The notes beneath the pieces were generated by a model, which saw only the letters and a list, made by a program, of their open reading frames with translations, searched no databases and had not been told where the DNA came from. Below are positions 9,955 to 18,781 of a stretch of 64,000 bases of DNA, piece after piece. Positions within the stretch are counted from its first letter, which is position 1. Each line of letters begins with the position of its first letter. Origin of the DNA: VGWB01 sp964480945. Lineage in GTDB: Bacteria > Bacteroidota > Ignavibacteria > UBA10030. A program made the translations under genes and the position numbers. Location: NCBI GenBank assembly GCA_964480945.1, contig CAYZRX010000005.1, positions 35,803 through 99,802 of the forward strand, in the 5' to 3' direction.

Positions 9955-10695
9955 GCGCGGGAGTCGTTCAACTATTCGTTCACGACGATCGCCGGATTGG
10001 GAACAGCAAGCAACGGTTTCGGGGGACCCTGGGTGGTTGATCCAACTGCTGGCGGCGTCGAGGGCCTGGTTGCTATTTCGGGGTCACGGTTCAGCTACGG
10101 GGATCTCAGTTACGACGTTGCACACGATACTGTCCACTTACAGATCGTGAAGAGCAACGCATGGTCTGACTTTCAGCGCTACAAACGCCCACTGGCCGCA
10201 GCGTGACCAAACACGGCGGGGGCGCACTACTGGGTCAGCTATTTACTCGACGTAAAAGACACCAACGTAGTAGGAAATACCTATTTCATGGTCAAGTTGT
10301 ATGATGGCACAAACGAACGGATAGCCATCGGCAAAGGAGGCGGAGCTGATTCGCCGGTGTTCACCTGCGGCAGTGGTTGGCCTGGGAATGCAGGCGACGA
10401 TCTCTCCGCAACACCGGTCGCCGCAGGACCGGTATGGCTTGTCGTGCGGATCGACATGAATGGCAGCACCACGGAAGATCAAAGAACCTACATGTGGATC
10501 AATCCGAATCCTGCCGGTCCGGAGCCGGACACAAGCACCGCGATCGTGAAGCGTAACTCGACGTTCCCGAACGGATTTGACATGATCGCGATAGAGTTCG
10601 GAGGCGACGGTGCCAATGTGCGGCTGGTCTTCGATGAAATCCACATCGCCACCAGCTTCGCTGATCTGAATGCATCCACCCCCGCAGGTACGGTA
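9955..10695 (+). repeat. Tandem repeat unit 1 (741 bases)
   Basis: First copy of a 247-codon direct repeat within the T9SS-tailed gene, starting GCGCGGGAGTCGTTC. It matches unit 2 almost base for base from the start to about 10365, including the in-frame TGA at 10204. After that it diverges gradually towards its 3' end. Confidence 0.9.
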
Positions 10696-11420
10696 GCGCG
10701 GGAGTCGTTCAACTATTCGTTCACGACGCTCGCCGGATTGGGAACAGCAAGCAACGGTTTCGGGGGACCCTGGGTGGTCGATCCAAGCGCTGGCGGTGTC
10801 GAGGGCCTGGTTGCTATTTCGGGGTCACGGTTCAGCTACGATGACCTCAGTTACGACGTTGCACACGATACTGTCCACCTGCAGGTCGTGAAGAGCAACG
10901 CATGGTCTGACTTTCAGCGCTACAAACGCCCACTGGCCGCAGCGTGACCAAACACGGCGGGGGCGCACTACTGGGTCAGCTATTTACTCGACGTAAAAGA
11001 CACCAACGTAGTAGGAAATACCTATTTCATGGTCAAGTTGTATGATGGCACAAACGAACGGATAGCCATCGGCAAAGGAGGCGGAGCTGATTCGCCCGTG
11101 TTCACCTGCGGCAGTGGTTGGCCCGGTGCTTCAGGCGATGATGTCTCCGCAACACCGATCGAAGCAGGACCGGTATGGCTTGTTGCGCGGATCGACATGA
11201 ATGGCAGCACTACGGAGGACCAAAGAACCTACATGTGGGTCAATCCGAATCCTGCCGGTCCGGAGCCGGACACAAGCACCGCGATCGTGAAACGTAACTC
11301 GACGTTTCCGAACGGATTTGACATGATCGCGATAGAGTTCGGAGGTGACGGTGCAGATGTGCGCCTGGAATTCGATGAAATCTCCATTTCCCCCACCTTC
11401 GCGGGTCTTGCCACCGCCGT
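10696..11420 (+). repeat. Tandem repeat unit 2
   Basis: Second copy, offset exactly 741 bases from unit 1. The block around the TGA at 10945 and the following 150 or so bases are identical to unit 1. Further 3' the differences are roughly half synonymous, before the sequence runs into the linker and sorting domain. Confidence 0.88.
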
Positions 11421-11757
11421 ACCGTCCGAACCGAGCAGCGTTCCGGCCCAGTTTGCCCTCCTGCAAAACTACCCCAACCCCTTCAACCCGAGCACGAAGA
11501 TCCTCTATACTCTGCAGGCGACCGGACAGGTTCGTCTCTCGGTCTATGACCTTCTCGGGAGGGAAGTGGCTGTGCTGGTAGACGCCGTTCAGCATGCAGG
11601 TGAGCATCAGGTTTCCTTCCAAGGACAAGGGCTCCCCAGCGGCGTGTACTTCTACAGGCTCCAGTCTGGTCAAGGGCTGATCACGAAGAAGATGGTGCTG
11701 ATGAAGTAACGGAATTTCGAAACAGTATCATCGGCGAGAAATCGTCAATGGAATTCG

Positions 11758-11792
11758 GGGCCGGGCGAGCAGAGTATCGCCCGGCCCTTTTT
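11758..11792 (+). terminator. Rho-independent terminator
   Basis: GGGCCGGGCGA (11758-11768) pairs perfectly with TCGCCCGGCCC (11777-11787) around an 8-base loop, and is followed by five T residues. It lies 48 bases after the stop of the duplicated T9SS gene and would end that transcript. Confidence 0.9.
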
Positions 11793-11911
11793 GCTTGAGA
11801 TGTGTCCGAAGAATTGCATCGGCCGCGCAGAATCATGGAACAATCGTTGAACCCTGTCTCACTTACAACCCACGAGACGGAAAAAAAACTTCATCAAAGA
11901 AGCATACTGTC

Positions 11912-14236
11912 ATGACCTCGTTACGCAAGACACTTCTCAAAACGCTTCTCCTCGCCGCGCTCTTCCCTATAACGATTTCAGCGCAGAATGCGCCGTCACA
12001 GACACTCACGTCCGCACCGTATCGCTGGAAGAACGTGCAGATTGTGGGAGGAGGGTTCGTCGACGGCATCGTATTTCACCCGACCGCCAGGGGGGTCTGC
12101 TATTACCGCACGGATATCGGCGGCGCTTACCGGAGAAACCCCGAAACGATGAGATGGGAGCCGCTGCTGGATTGGATTTCCTACGATGACCTGAACCTCA
12201 TGGGAGTCGAGAGCATTGCGCTCGACCCCTCCGATCCCGACAGGCTCTATCTTGCGTGCGGCACCTATACCAATTCTCAGAAACCCGATGGTGCGATCCT
12301 TCGATCGGAAGATCGCGGCAGGACATTCAAACGCACAAATGTCCCCTTCAAGATGGGCGGCAACGAGAATGGCCGCGGGAACGGCGAGCGCATGGCCGTC
12401 GACCCGAATGATGGGAAGATCATCTACCTCGGAACGCGACACGCCGGTCTGTGGAGAAGCACAGACCGCGGAGAGACATGGCGCCGCGTCGAGAGTTTCC
12501 CGGACGTGACAGAGTATCCGCCGGCGAGTATTCAGAGCCAGGACAGCATTCGTTTCTGGCGGTGGCAGAACCAGGGGAGCGGGATCGTGTTTGTCATCTT
12601 TGACGGGCGAAGCGGAGCGCGCGGAAGCGCGAGCTCGACGATCTACACGGGCGTGTCCCTGAGCGGCCGTGAGAATCTCTTCCGCAGCACCGACGCAGGA
12701 ACCACCTGGCATCCCGTTCCCAGACAGCCAATGCAGTACCGCCCCACCCACGCCGTGCTCGCTTCCAATGGAACGCTGAACCTCGCCTACGGCTCGAGCC
12801 CCGGACCATCACGTATGAGCAGTGGCGGAGTATGGAAGCTCAACACCGATAACGGCAAATGGACCGAGATCACGCCCTACAAACCCGATGCCGACAGGAA
12901 AAAGGGCTTCGGCTATGCCGCAGTTTCTGTCGACGCACATGATCCCAACACACTTATTGCGAGCTCGTTCGGGCGCTTCAGCGCCGCCGGGGAAGATGAT
13001 ATTTTCCGCAGCATCGACGGCGGTCAAACGTGGGCGACTATCTTTGCCGGAGGGGGTACGTACGATTTCTCCCTTGCCCCTTACGTGGCTCAGACACCGG
13101 TTCATTGGCTCTTCGATATCGAAATCGATCCCGCCGATCCGAAGCACGCAATGTTCACTACGGGTTATGGCGGGTATGAAACGTTCAATTTGACGGACGC
13201 CGATGCCGGCAAGCCAACAAAGTGGTGCGTGATGAGCACTGGCATCGAAGAGACCGTTGCTCTCGATCTTCTCAGCCCGCCAAAGGGCGCGCACCTGATC
13301 TCTGCCATCGGCGACTACTGCGGCTTTGTGCATTGGGATTTGGATAGGCCCGCGCCTGAGGGTCATTTCGACAACCCGAGATTTGGCAACACGACAAGTC
13401 TGGCTTGTGCTGAGAAGAACCCAGATATGATCGTGCGTGTCGGCAGAACGTCACATCACAAACCCGGCCTCAACATCGGTTATTCCCTTGATGGCGGCAA
13501 GACGTGGCAGCCGACGGCTTCTATGCCCAACGCAGAGACGGGCCTCGGCTCAATTGCTGTAGCGTCGGATGGAGCCACGTGGGTCTGGGCACCGGATCCG
13601 ATCTATCACTACCCTCGTTCGCCTGAACCGACCCCGGTCTGGCTGACGACTGATCGTGGTTCAACGTGGGTTCAATGTCAGGGAATTCCGCCGAATACCC
13701 GTGTCATTGCGGACCGTGTCAAGCCGAAGCGGTTCTACGGGATGAACTTGTTCGAAGGGAAGTTTCTTGTCAGTACCGATGGAGGGGCACACTTCGCGGG
13801 GTGGCCGTTGAAGCTAGACGGCGGACCTCTTCCTCAACGAGGGAATAGAGGGGACAACCGCGGCGGGCAGGATCGCCTGTACGCCGCACCCGATCGCGAA
13901 GGAGATCTCTGGATTGCTGCCTTTGACGGGCTGTATCACTCCACCGATGAAGGGAAGACTTTCTCCGGAATCGAGGGCGTGGAGGAAATCCACGCGTTCG
14001 GATTCGGCAAGGGGGCGCCAAGAGCGAGCTATTCCGCACTCTACCTTGTCGGTATCGATCGAGGCGTTCGCGGTATCTTTCGTTCGGACGATATTGGACG
14101 AACCTGGGTGCGCATCAACGACGATCAGCACCAGTGGGGATTGGTGCTTCAGATAACCGGCGATCCGAAGCTCTATGGACGTGTGTACGTCGGCACGCAC
14201 GGGCGCGGAATTCTCTATGGCGACCCGGTGAAATAG
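11912..14236 (+). CDS. GH74 xyloglucanase-type glycoside hydrolase
   Basis: A 774-residue exported enzyme predicted to cut the backbone of xyloglucan (or to act at reducing ends of its oligosaccharides). After a signal peptide (LLLAALFPITISAQ) comes a double seven-bladed propeller rich in BNR/Asp-box repeats (STDRGETW, SIDGGQTW, SLDGGKTW, STDEGKTF). The predicted catalytic pair of the family is present: Asp68 in YRTDIGGAYR and Asp468 in AIGDYCGFVHWD. The C-terminus ends GILYGDPVK with no T9SS sorting domain, so a periplasmic location or another route is expected. The frame is open to 11795, but the signal peptide begins at the ATG chosen here. It faces, and is probably functionally tied to, the GH31/GH2/GH51-like operon on the other strand. 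Confidence 0.87.
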   Translation: MTSLRKTLLKTLLLAALFPITISAQNAPSQTLTSAPYRWKNVQIVGGGFVDGIVFHPTARGVCYYRTDIGGAYRRNPETMRWEPLLDWISYDDLNLMGVESIALDPSDPDRLYLACGTYTNSQKPDGAILRSEDRGRTFKRTNVPFKMGGNENGRGNGERMAVDPNDGKIIYLGTRHAGLWRSTDRGETWRRVESFPDVTEYPPASIQSQDSIRFWRWQNQGSGIVFVIFDGRSGARGSASSTIYTGVSLSGRENLFRSTDAGTTWHPVPRQPMQYRPTHAVLASNGTLNLAYGSSPGPSRMSSGGVWKLNTDNGKWTEITPYKPDADRKKGFGYAAVSVDAHDPNTLIASSFGRFSAAGEDDIFRSIDGGQTWATIFAGGGTYDFSLAPYVAQTPVHWLFDIEIDPADPKHAMFTTGYGGYETFNLTDADAGKPTKWCVMSTGIEETVALDLLSPPKGAHLISAIGDYCGFVHWDLDRPAPEGHFDNPRFGNTTSLACAEKNPDMIVRVGRTSHHKPGLNIGYSLDGGKTWQPTASMPNAETGLGSIAVASDGATWVWAPDPIYHYPRSPEPTPVWLTTDRGSTWVQCQGIPPNTRVIADRVKPKRFYGMNLFEGKFLVSTDGGAHFAGWPLKLDGGPLPQRGNRGDNRGGQDRLYAAPDREGDLWIAAFDGLYHSTDEGKTFSGIEGVEEIHAFGFGKGAPRASYSALYLVGIDRGVRGIFRSDDIGRTWVRINDDQHQWGLVLQITGDPKLYGRVYVGTHGRGILYGDPVK

Positions 14237-14241
14237 CACGG

Positions 14242-14265
14242 GACGGGGAGTCGAGAAACCCCGTC
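14242..14265. terminator. Hairpin between convergent genes (possible terminator)
   Basis: GACGGGG (14242-14248) pairs with CCCCGTC (14259-14265). It lies between the ends of GH74 and the GH51-like gene, but lacks a clear T tract, so termination is only suggested by position. Confidence 0.35.
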
Positions 14266-14334
14266 GATGGGGTCTTCCGTCGTGCGACCGGCGGTGCTTG
14301 AAGTGTAAGAGAGCGCCCTCGTTTATACTTCCCT

Positions 14335-16275
14335 TCACTTAATCAATACCATCATCTTCGTCCCTCTGTACCCCTCCGTCTGCAGGTTGAAGAAGTACAC
14401 TCCGCTCGACAGACTCGTCCCCTCGAAGGGGACGTCATAGGTACCTGCTTTTTGCCTCTCCTTGTCCACAAGCGTGGCGATTTTCCGTCCCATGACATCG
14501 TACACCCTTAACGTCACCGTACTCGCTTTTGGAAGTGAGTACGAGATAGTGGTCCGGGGATTGAATGGATTGGGGAAGTTCTGCTGCAGCTTGAACTGCT
14601 CAACAATTCCCGCAGCGTTTCCCTCGACCGAAGAGATAAGCCGACTACCATTATCGATCAGGACGAATTCCACGGATCGCGCAGGCGACGCAAGCCTGAT
14701 CTCATTTTCGATCGGATACGCCCACGCCGGAATGTTAGCCAGACTATCGAGCGGTCCCCACGTTGCGCCGGTCGGTCCATAGCCGTTGATCACGACGGCC
14801 TGCGGCCATTGGCTCTTGTCAATACCGGTCAGCGTAAACGCATAGAACTTCTGACCGACACCGATGTTGCTCGGATCTACCTTCACCACATAATCGGCCG
14901 ACCCTTTGTTCACAAGGACGACGCCTGTGTGTCCAGAGGAGTACCTCGTAGCGTATGCCAAAATATCGTTATTCCCGCCGGAAGATGTGCTTATTGCGTG
15001 ATCTCCGACGAACCGTTGCATGTAGGTGAGGTAATAGAAATCGGGTCTAGGATTCCAAGGCGGAATGCTGGAGTTGCTTCCATAATAGAACATGCCGTCA
15101 CTTTCCCAGTTGGCCACAAGCCAGCGTGCGGACATGCCGAAATTATTGTTCATCATCTCACCGAGCAAGACAACTGCCTGCATTCCGTTCGCAATGGAGG
15201 TCTTCGCATCATCCGGCCCGCCGCAATTCCACTCGGTCACTGCAACCGGTTTGGGAGAAGCTTGCTTCGCCGCAATGTCCTGCCGGATGAACGAAATGTT
15301 CTGGTCGATGGCGGTACGAGCCTCATTCAGCTGACTCTTGATAGTCGTTTTACTATTGCCAAAGTAGTTGTGCATGACATAGAAATCGGCCGAATCTCCC
15401 ACTTCTCTGAAAAACCCATCGTTCCATTTTTGATTGGCAACGTCCCAATCATTTGTGGCGTCGAAATGAAGAATCTGGCCTCCGATGTACACGGTGGCCC
15501 CTACCTCCGCAGCGGCAGCTCTCATCGAGTCTGCAAAAACCTTGAAATGCTTCCCGTACAACTCGCCGGTTATTGTGTCCGGCTGCCCATCTTGGTTCGT
15601 TGAGCGGTCGATCCACCAGCCAGCCTCCCAGGGACCGGCGTTTTCATTACCGATTTCCCAGAACTCGGTCCGGCCTCCATCATAGCGCACCCAATCAGCG
15701 GCATAGTGAGCGGCCTGTGCAACGGGATTCGCACTCGTGCCATACCGCGCGTAACCATAATTAACGGTGATGAGTCCTTGACACCCCAGCTGGCTGCAGA
15801 GGTCATAATACTGATCGACCGTAAGTGAATACCACGATCCAATCTGAGGATGGAACTGACCTTTCGACCAAGTGACCGTCCTCGTATCGTAGCTGTACGC
15901 AGAGTCGGGCAAATCGCCGGGGTCCCCATCCCAAAAATAAATATCGGACCAGCTACCGCCCGGAAAGCGAATGAGGGTGGGAGATAGGAACTGAAGATGG
16001 TTCACCAGCGTGGTGTTGTTGACGTTCTGCGATACCCAGACGGCAACGGCATTCCCAAAGAGATAATTAGAGACTTCGCCGAGCGTGTCCGCTCCGTTGA
16101 GAGTGACAGTAACCGTCGGAGTCGCGGTCGTCTTCGACATATCCACGGAGACAGGAGCGGTCGTGTATTTCGGATAATAGTCCTCGAGAAAGCAATTCGA
16201 GCTTTGCTGCGCAAGGACAGGAACCGCAAAGGTGGAAAGCGCAATCCAGACCGCAAGCATTTGCCCGATTTCCAT
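14335..16275 (-). CDS. GH51-like (clan GH-A) T9SS-sorted glycosidase, putative arabinofuranosidase
   Basis: A 646-residue secreted enzyme with a signal peptide (LAVWIALSTFAVPVLAQQ), a clan GH-A barrel (about 55-440), a beta-sandwich (about 440-550) and a T9SS type A sorting domain (about 560-646, LQQNFPNPFNPRTTISYSL, SSGVYFFNLQ, MMVLIK). Glu211 in WEIGNEN is the predicted acid/base and Glu348 in VTEWNCGG the nucleophile. The LIRFPGGSWSD motif is shared with GH51/GH39/GH79-type enzymes. Removal of arabinosyl or similar side chains from hemicellulose is likely but not proven. It starts 12 bases after the GH2 stop, with its GGAG ribosome site inside the gap, and is the last gene of the operon. 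It is the only member of that operon with a T9SS tail. Confidence 0.75.
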   Translation of the reverse strand: MEIGQMLAVWIALSTFAVPVLAQQSSNCFLEDYYPKYTTAPVSVDMSKTTATPTVTVTLNGADTLGEVSNYLFGNAVAVWVSQNVNNTTLVNHLQFLSPTLIRFPGGSWSDIYFWDGDPGDLPDSAYSYDTRTVTWSKGQFHPQIGSWYSLTVDQYYDLCSQLGCQGLITVNYGYARYGTSANPVAQAAHYAADWVRYDGGRTEFWEIGNENAGPWEAGWWIDRSTNQDGQPDTITGELYGKHFKVFADSMRAAAAEVGATVYIGGQILHFDATNDWDVANQKWNDGFFREVGDSADFYVMHNYFGNSKTTIKSQLNEARTAIDQNISFIRQDIAAKQASPKPVAVTEWNCGGPDDAKTSIANGMQAVVLLGEMMNNNFGMSARWLVANWESDGMFYYGSNSSIPPWNPRPDFYYLTYMQRFVGDHAISTSSGGNNDILAYATRYSSGHTGVVLVNKGSADYVVKVDPSNIGVGQKFYAFTLTGIDKSQWPQAVVINGYGPTGATWGPLDSLANIPAWAYPIENEIRLASPARSVEFVLIDNGSRLISSVEGNAAGIVEQFKLQQNFPNPFNPRTTISYSLPKASTVTLRVYDVMGRKIATLVDKERQKAGTYDVPFEGTSLSSGVYFFNLQTEGYRGTKMMVLIK

Positions 16276-16287
16276 CGCTCCTCCATC

Positions 16288-18750
16288 CTATTCCATCTCT
16301 TTCGTATCAATAACGATCGTCGAACCTTCCAATCCATCGGACGAAGCTTTCAAAGCAATACGGCCGGACTTGTCCGTAGATTGAACCACAACCAAACACA
16401 TGCCGTTGAATGTCTTCCGCCTATCTGCTTTGAACGGCTCGAGACTTGTCTGAAGACCATTGTCGACGCCTGCTATCGTCCCTTCACCGGAAAGAGTGAG
16501 TTGAACCAAGTTGTCGGCCGTGGGCACCATTGTTCCCCCTTCATCCATAATCCTCACGGTGACAAAGGAGAGATCCCTTCCATCCGCCGCGATCGTGCTT
16601 CTGTCGGCTTCCAGCGTAATCTTTGCAGGCGGCCCGGCGGTCTTGACCTCTTTCGCGAGGATCACGTTCCCCGCGGTCCGGCCAATCGCCTTCAGGACCC
16701 CAGGCTCAAACGTCACACGCCAAGCAAGGTGCAGCTCATCCCCGACCTTCTTCCGCGTGCCGAGCGACCGACCGTTGAGGAACAGCTCAACTTCGTCACA
16801 GTTCGTATACGCCCAGACATCAATCACATCTCCCCTTTTCCAATTCCAGTGAGGGAAAATATGGAGCACCGGTTTGTCGGTCCATTCGCTTTGGTACATG
16901 TAATAGGCGTCCTTTGGGAATCCGGCCAGGTCCACGATACCGAAATACGAGCTGCGGGAAGGCCACCCGTACGGCGTCGGCTCTCCCAGGTAATCGAAGC
17001 CGGTCCAAATGAACATGCCGGAGAGGAAGTCATACTTCTTCATGATTTTCCACGTCTCCTCGTGCGTTGAGCCCCAGGGGGTGCTGCAGTTGTCGTACGA
17101 GGAGCAGGTGTTGTCGGGGTTCCCCTTGTCGAACGGCTTGTCCCAGCGCTCCGGCCATCGGCGAATGCTGTCCGACGGCATATTGTAGTGGCCGCGTGTC
17201 GCCAGCGCAGACACCGTCTCCGTGCCGAGGAATTTCTTGCCGGGAAAATTCTTGGGGAAATCCGGAAATTTCTCAAGGCTGTAGTTGAGGCCGACGAGGT
17301 CCAGAGCGCCGGATCGTATCAGGGGATTCGACGGATCCGTGTCATTACAGGCTGAGGTAATCGGTCGGGTCGGGTCGAGGGACTTCACCAGTCCCGCCAG
17401 CTCCTTCGCAATCGCGATGCCGATGCCGGCGTTCTTGTCCCACTGCTCGTTCACCTCGTTCCCAATGCTCCACATAAACACGCTGGGATGGTTCCTATCG
17501 CGGACGACCATATCCTGCAAGTCCTGCCGATGCCACGCGTCCCAGTCGAGCGCATAGTCGAATTCCGTTTTCTTCGTCTTCCACATATCGAACGCTTCAT
17601 CCAGCACGATGAAACCCATCTTGTCGCACAGATCCAGAAGCTCCGGCGCAGGAGGGTTGTGAGAGGTACGGATGCCGTTCACCCCCATCCCCTTCAGAAT
17701 CTCAAGCTGACGCTCGATCGCACGCGTGTTGACGGCCGCACCAAGGCATCCGAGATCGTGGTGATCGCACACGCCGTTGATCTTCACGTGCTTGCCGTTC
17801 AAGTAGAATCCTTTGTCGCTGTCAAAGACGAATGTGCGGATTCCAAATGGGGTTTCGTAGTCGTCGAGTATCTTGCCTTCTACCTCGACCGTTGTCACTG
17901 CCGTATAGAGTCTCGGATTCTCAAGCGACCACAGAACAGGATTCTCCACAGCAAGAGTCTGAACGACATCAGAGACCGAGCTCTTCGGCGCAACACCCTC
18001 AGTCGACTCAGTGCTTATTTCTTTTTTGTCACTATCCAACAAGACGGTCTTGAGAACGAACTTCTGGTCCCGCGCAGAAGCGTTCCTGATCTTTGTCGCA
18101 ATCGAGACCTTCGCCGAGCCCTCGGTCACTTCCGGCGTCGTGACGAAGGTACCCCAGTGGTCGACGAACACTTTCTCTGTCGTTACCAGCCATACGTTTC
18201 TGTAGATCCCCGACCCGGAGTACCATCGGGAATTCGGCTGCTGCGAATTGTCGACTTTGACGGCCAGGACATTAGGTTCTGTTCCGTACTTCAGAAACGG
18301 GTTTAATTCATAACGAAACGAGCTGTAACCGTACGGCCGCTTGCCGAGGTAATGACCGTTGATCCATACCTCGCTGTTTCTGTAGACTCCATCGAATTCG
18401 ATCGCCACCACCTTCCCTTCGTCCGATTGGGGAATCCTGAACGTCTTCCGGTACCATCCGACGCCACCCGGCAAAGCTCCTCCCCCCGGCGTGGCAGGGT
18501 TGTCCTGGCTGAAGTCTCCTTCGATGCTCCAATCGTGGGGCAGGTCGAGACTGCGCCATTGCGAATCGTCAAATCGAGGCTCCTGCGCGCCGGCCAGATC
18601 ATTGAGGTGGAATTTCCAGCCGTTGTCGAAATTCTCTATCCTTGTGACTTTTGAGAGAGGGGAGCTGCACGACACACAGAAGACAGCTAAGAGAATGAGA
18701 AGAGAGAAGGAATACGGGAAACTAGTCCCCTTTCGGATCAGTGAGTTCAT
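16288..18750 (-). CDS. GH2 beta-galactosidase-type lipoprotein with DUF4982
   Basis: An 820-residue exo-glycosidase. A lipoprotein signal ends at the Cys of FCVSC (about residue 28), suggesting membrane anchoring. GH2 order: sugar-binding jelly roll (about 38-210, DLPHDWSIEGDF, GGVGWYRKTF, DGVYRNSEVWING), Ig-like domain (about 215-325), then TIM barrel with acid/base Glu432 (WSIGNEVNE) and nucleophile Glu511 (GTETVSAL). These are followed by a DUF4982 domain and a C-terminal Ig-like domain (VEGTIAGVDNG-type region). Together with GH31 and GH74 this suggests removal of beta-galactosyl caps from xyloglucan side chains. It lies 31 bases after the second GH31 gene. Beta-glucuronidase or beta-mannosidase activity cannot be excluded. 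Confidence 0.85.
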   Translation of the reverse strand: MNSLIRKGTSFPYSFSLLILLAVFCVSCSSPLSKVTRIENFDNGWKFHLNDLAGAQEPRFDDSQWRSLDLPHDWSIEGDFSQDNPATPGGGALPGGVGWYRKTFRIPQSDEGKVVAIEFDGVYRNSEVWINGHYLGKRPYGYSSFRYELNPFLKYGTEPNVLAVKVDNSQQPNSRWYSGSGIYRNVWLVTTEKVFVDHWGTFVTTPEVTEGSAKVSIATKIRNASARDQKFVLKTVLLDSDKKEISTESTEGVAPKSSVSDVVQTLAVENPVLWSLENPRLYTAVTTVEVEGKILDDYETPFGIRTFVFDSDKGFYLNGKHVKINGVCDHHDLGCLGAAVNTRAIERQLEILKGMGVNGIRTSHNPPAPELLDLCDKMGFIVLDEAFDMWKTKKTEFDYALDWDAWHRQDLQDMVVRDRNHPSVFMWSIGNEVNEQWDKNAGIGIAIAKELAGLVKSLDPTRPITSACNDTDPSNPLIRSGALDLVGLNYSLEKFPDFPKNFPGKKFLGTETVSALATRGHYNMPSDSIRRWPERWDKPFDKGNPDNTCSSYDNCSTPWGSTHEETWKIMKKYDFLSGMFIWTGFDYLGEPTPYGWPSRSSYFGIVDLAGFPKDAYYMYQSEWTDKPVLHIFPHWNWKRGDVIDVWAYTNCDEVELFLNGRSLGTRKKVGDELHLAWRVTFEPGVLKAIGRTAGNVILAKEVKTAGPPAKITLEADRSTIAADGRDLSFVTVRIMDEGGTMVPTADNLVQLTLSGEGTIAGVDNGLQTSLEPFKADRRKTFNGMCLVVVQSTDKSGRIALKASSDGLEGSTIVIDTKEME

Positions 18751-18781
18751 CGGTAGTATTCCTTATGGGTTATCCCAGTTG

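Larger units (their letters stand above)
9880..11709 (+). pseudogene. Duplicated-domain T9SS-sorted secreted protein with two in-frame TGA codons
   Basis: One frame runs from ATG 9880 (AAGGAG 7 bases upstream, signal peptide MRTKTILMVLALVVLITSQA) to TAA 11709. It is interrupted only by TGA at 10204-10206 (codon 109) and TGA at 10945-10947 (codon 356). Without the stops it would be a protein of about 607 residues: a signal peptide, two units of 247 codons (RESFNYSFTT ... WVVDP ... FDMIAIEFGGDG), and an intact T9SS sorting domain (LQNYPNPFNPSTKILYTL ... SGVYFYRLQS). Each TGA falls in the same place, after RYKRPLAAA and before PNTAGAHYW. Segments 10288-10947 and 11029-11709 have ATGs but no ribosome site or signal peptide. 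Either the gene is dead, yields only a 108-residue product, or the TGAs are read through. Its function is unknown; the units look beta-rich and lectin- or LamG-like. Confidence 0.65.

Noticed and set aside
10204..10947. Selenocysteine or genome-wide TGA recoding as the explanation of the in-frame TGAs
   Set aside because: TGA is the normal stop of other genes here (for example those ending at 2551, 6771 and 62747). The context is not a redox site, and I see no clear SECIS-like hairpin directly after the TGA.
15997..17070. 357-codon plus-strand open frame
   Set aside because: Antisense to the GH51-like and GH2 genes, both of which have complete catalytic motifs; typical mirror frame of GC-rich coding DNA.
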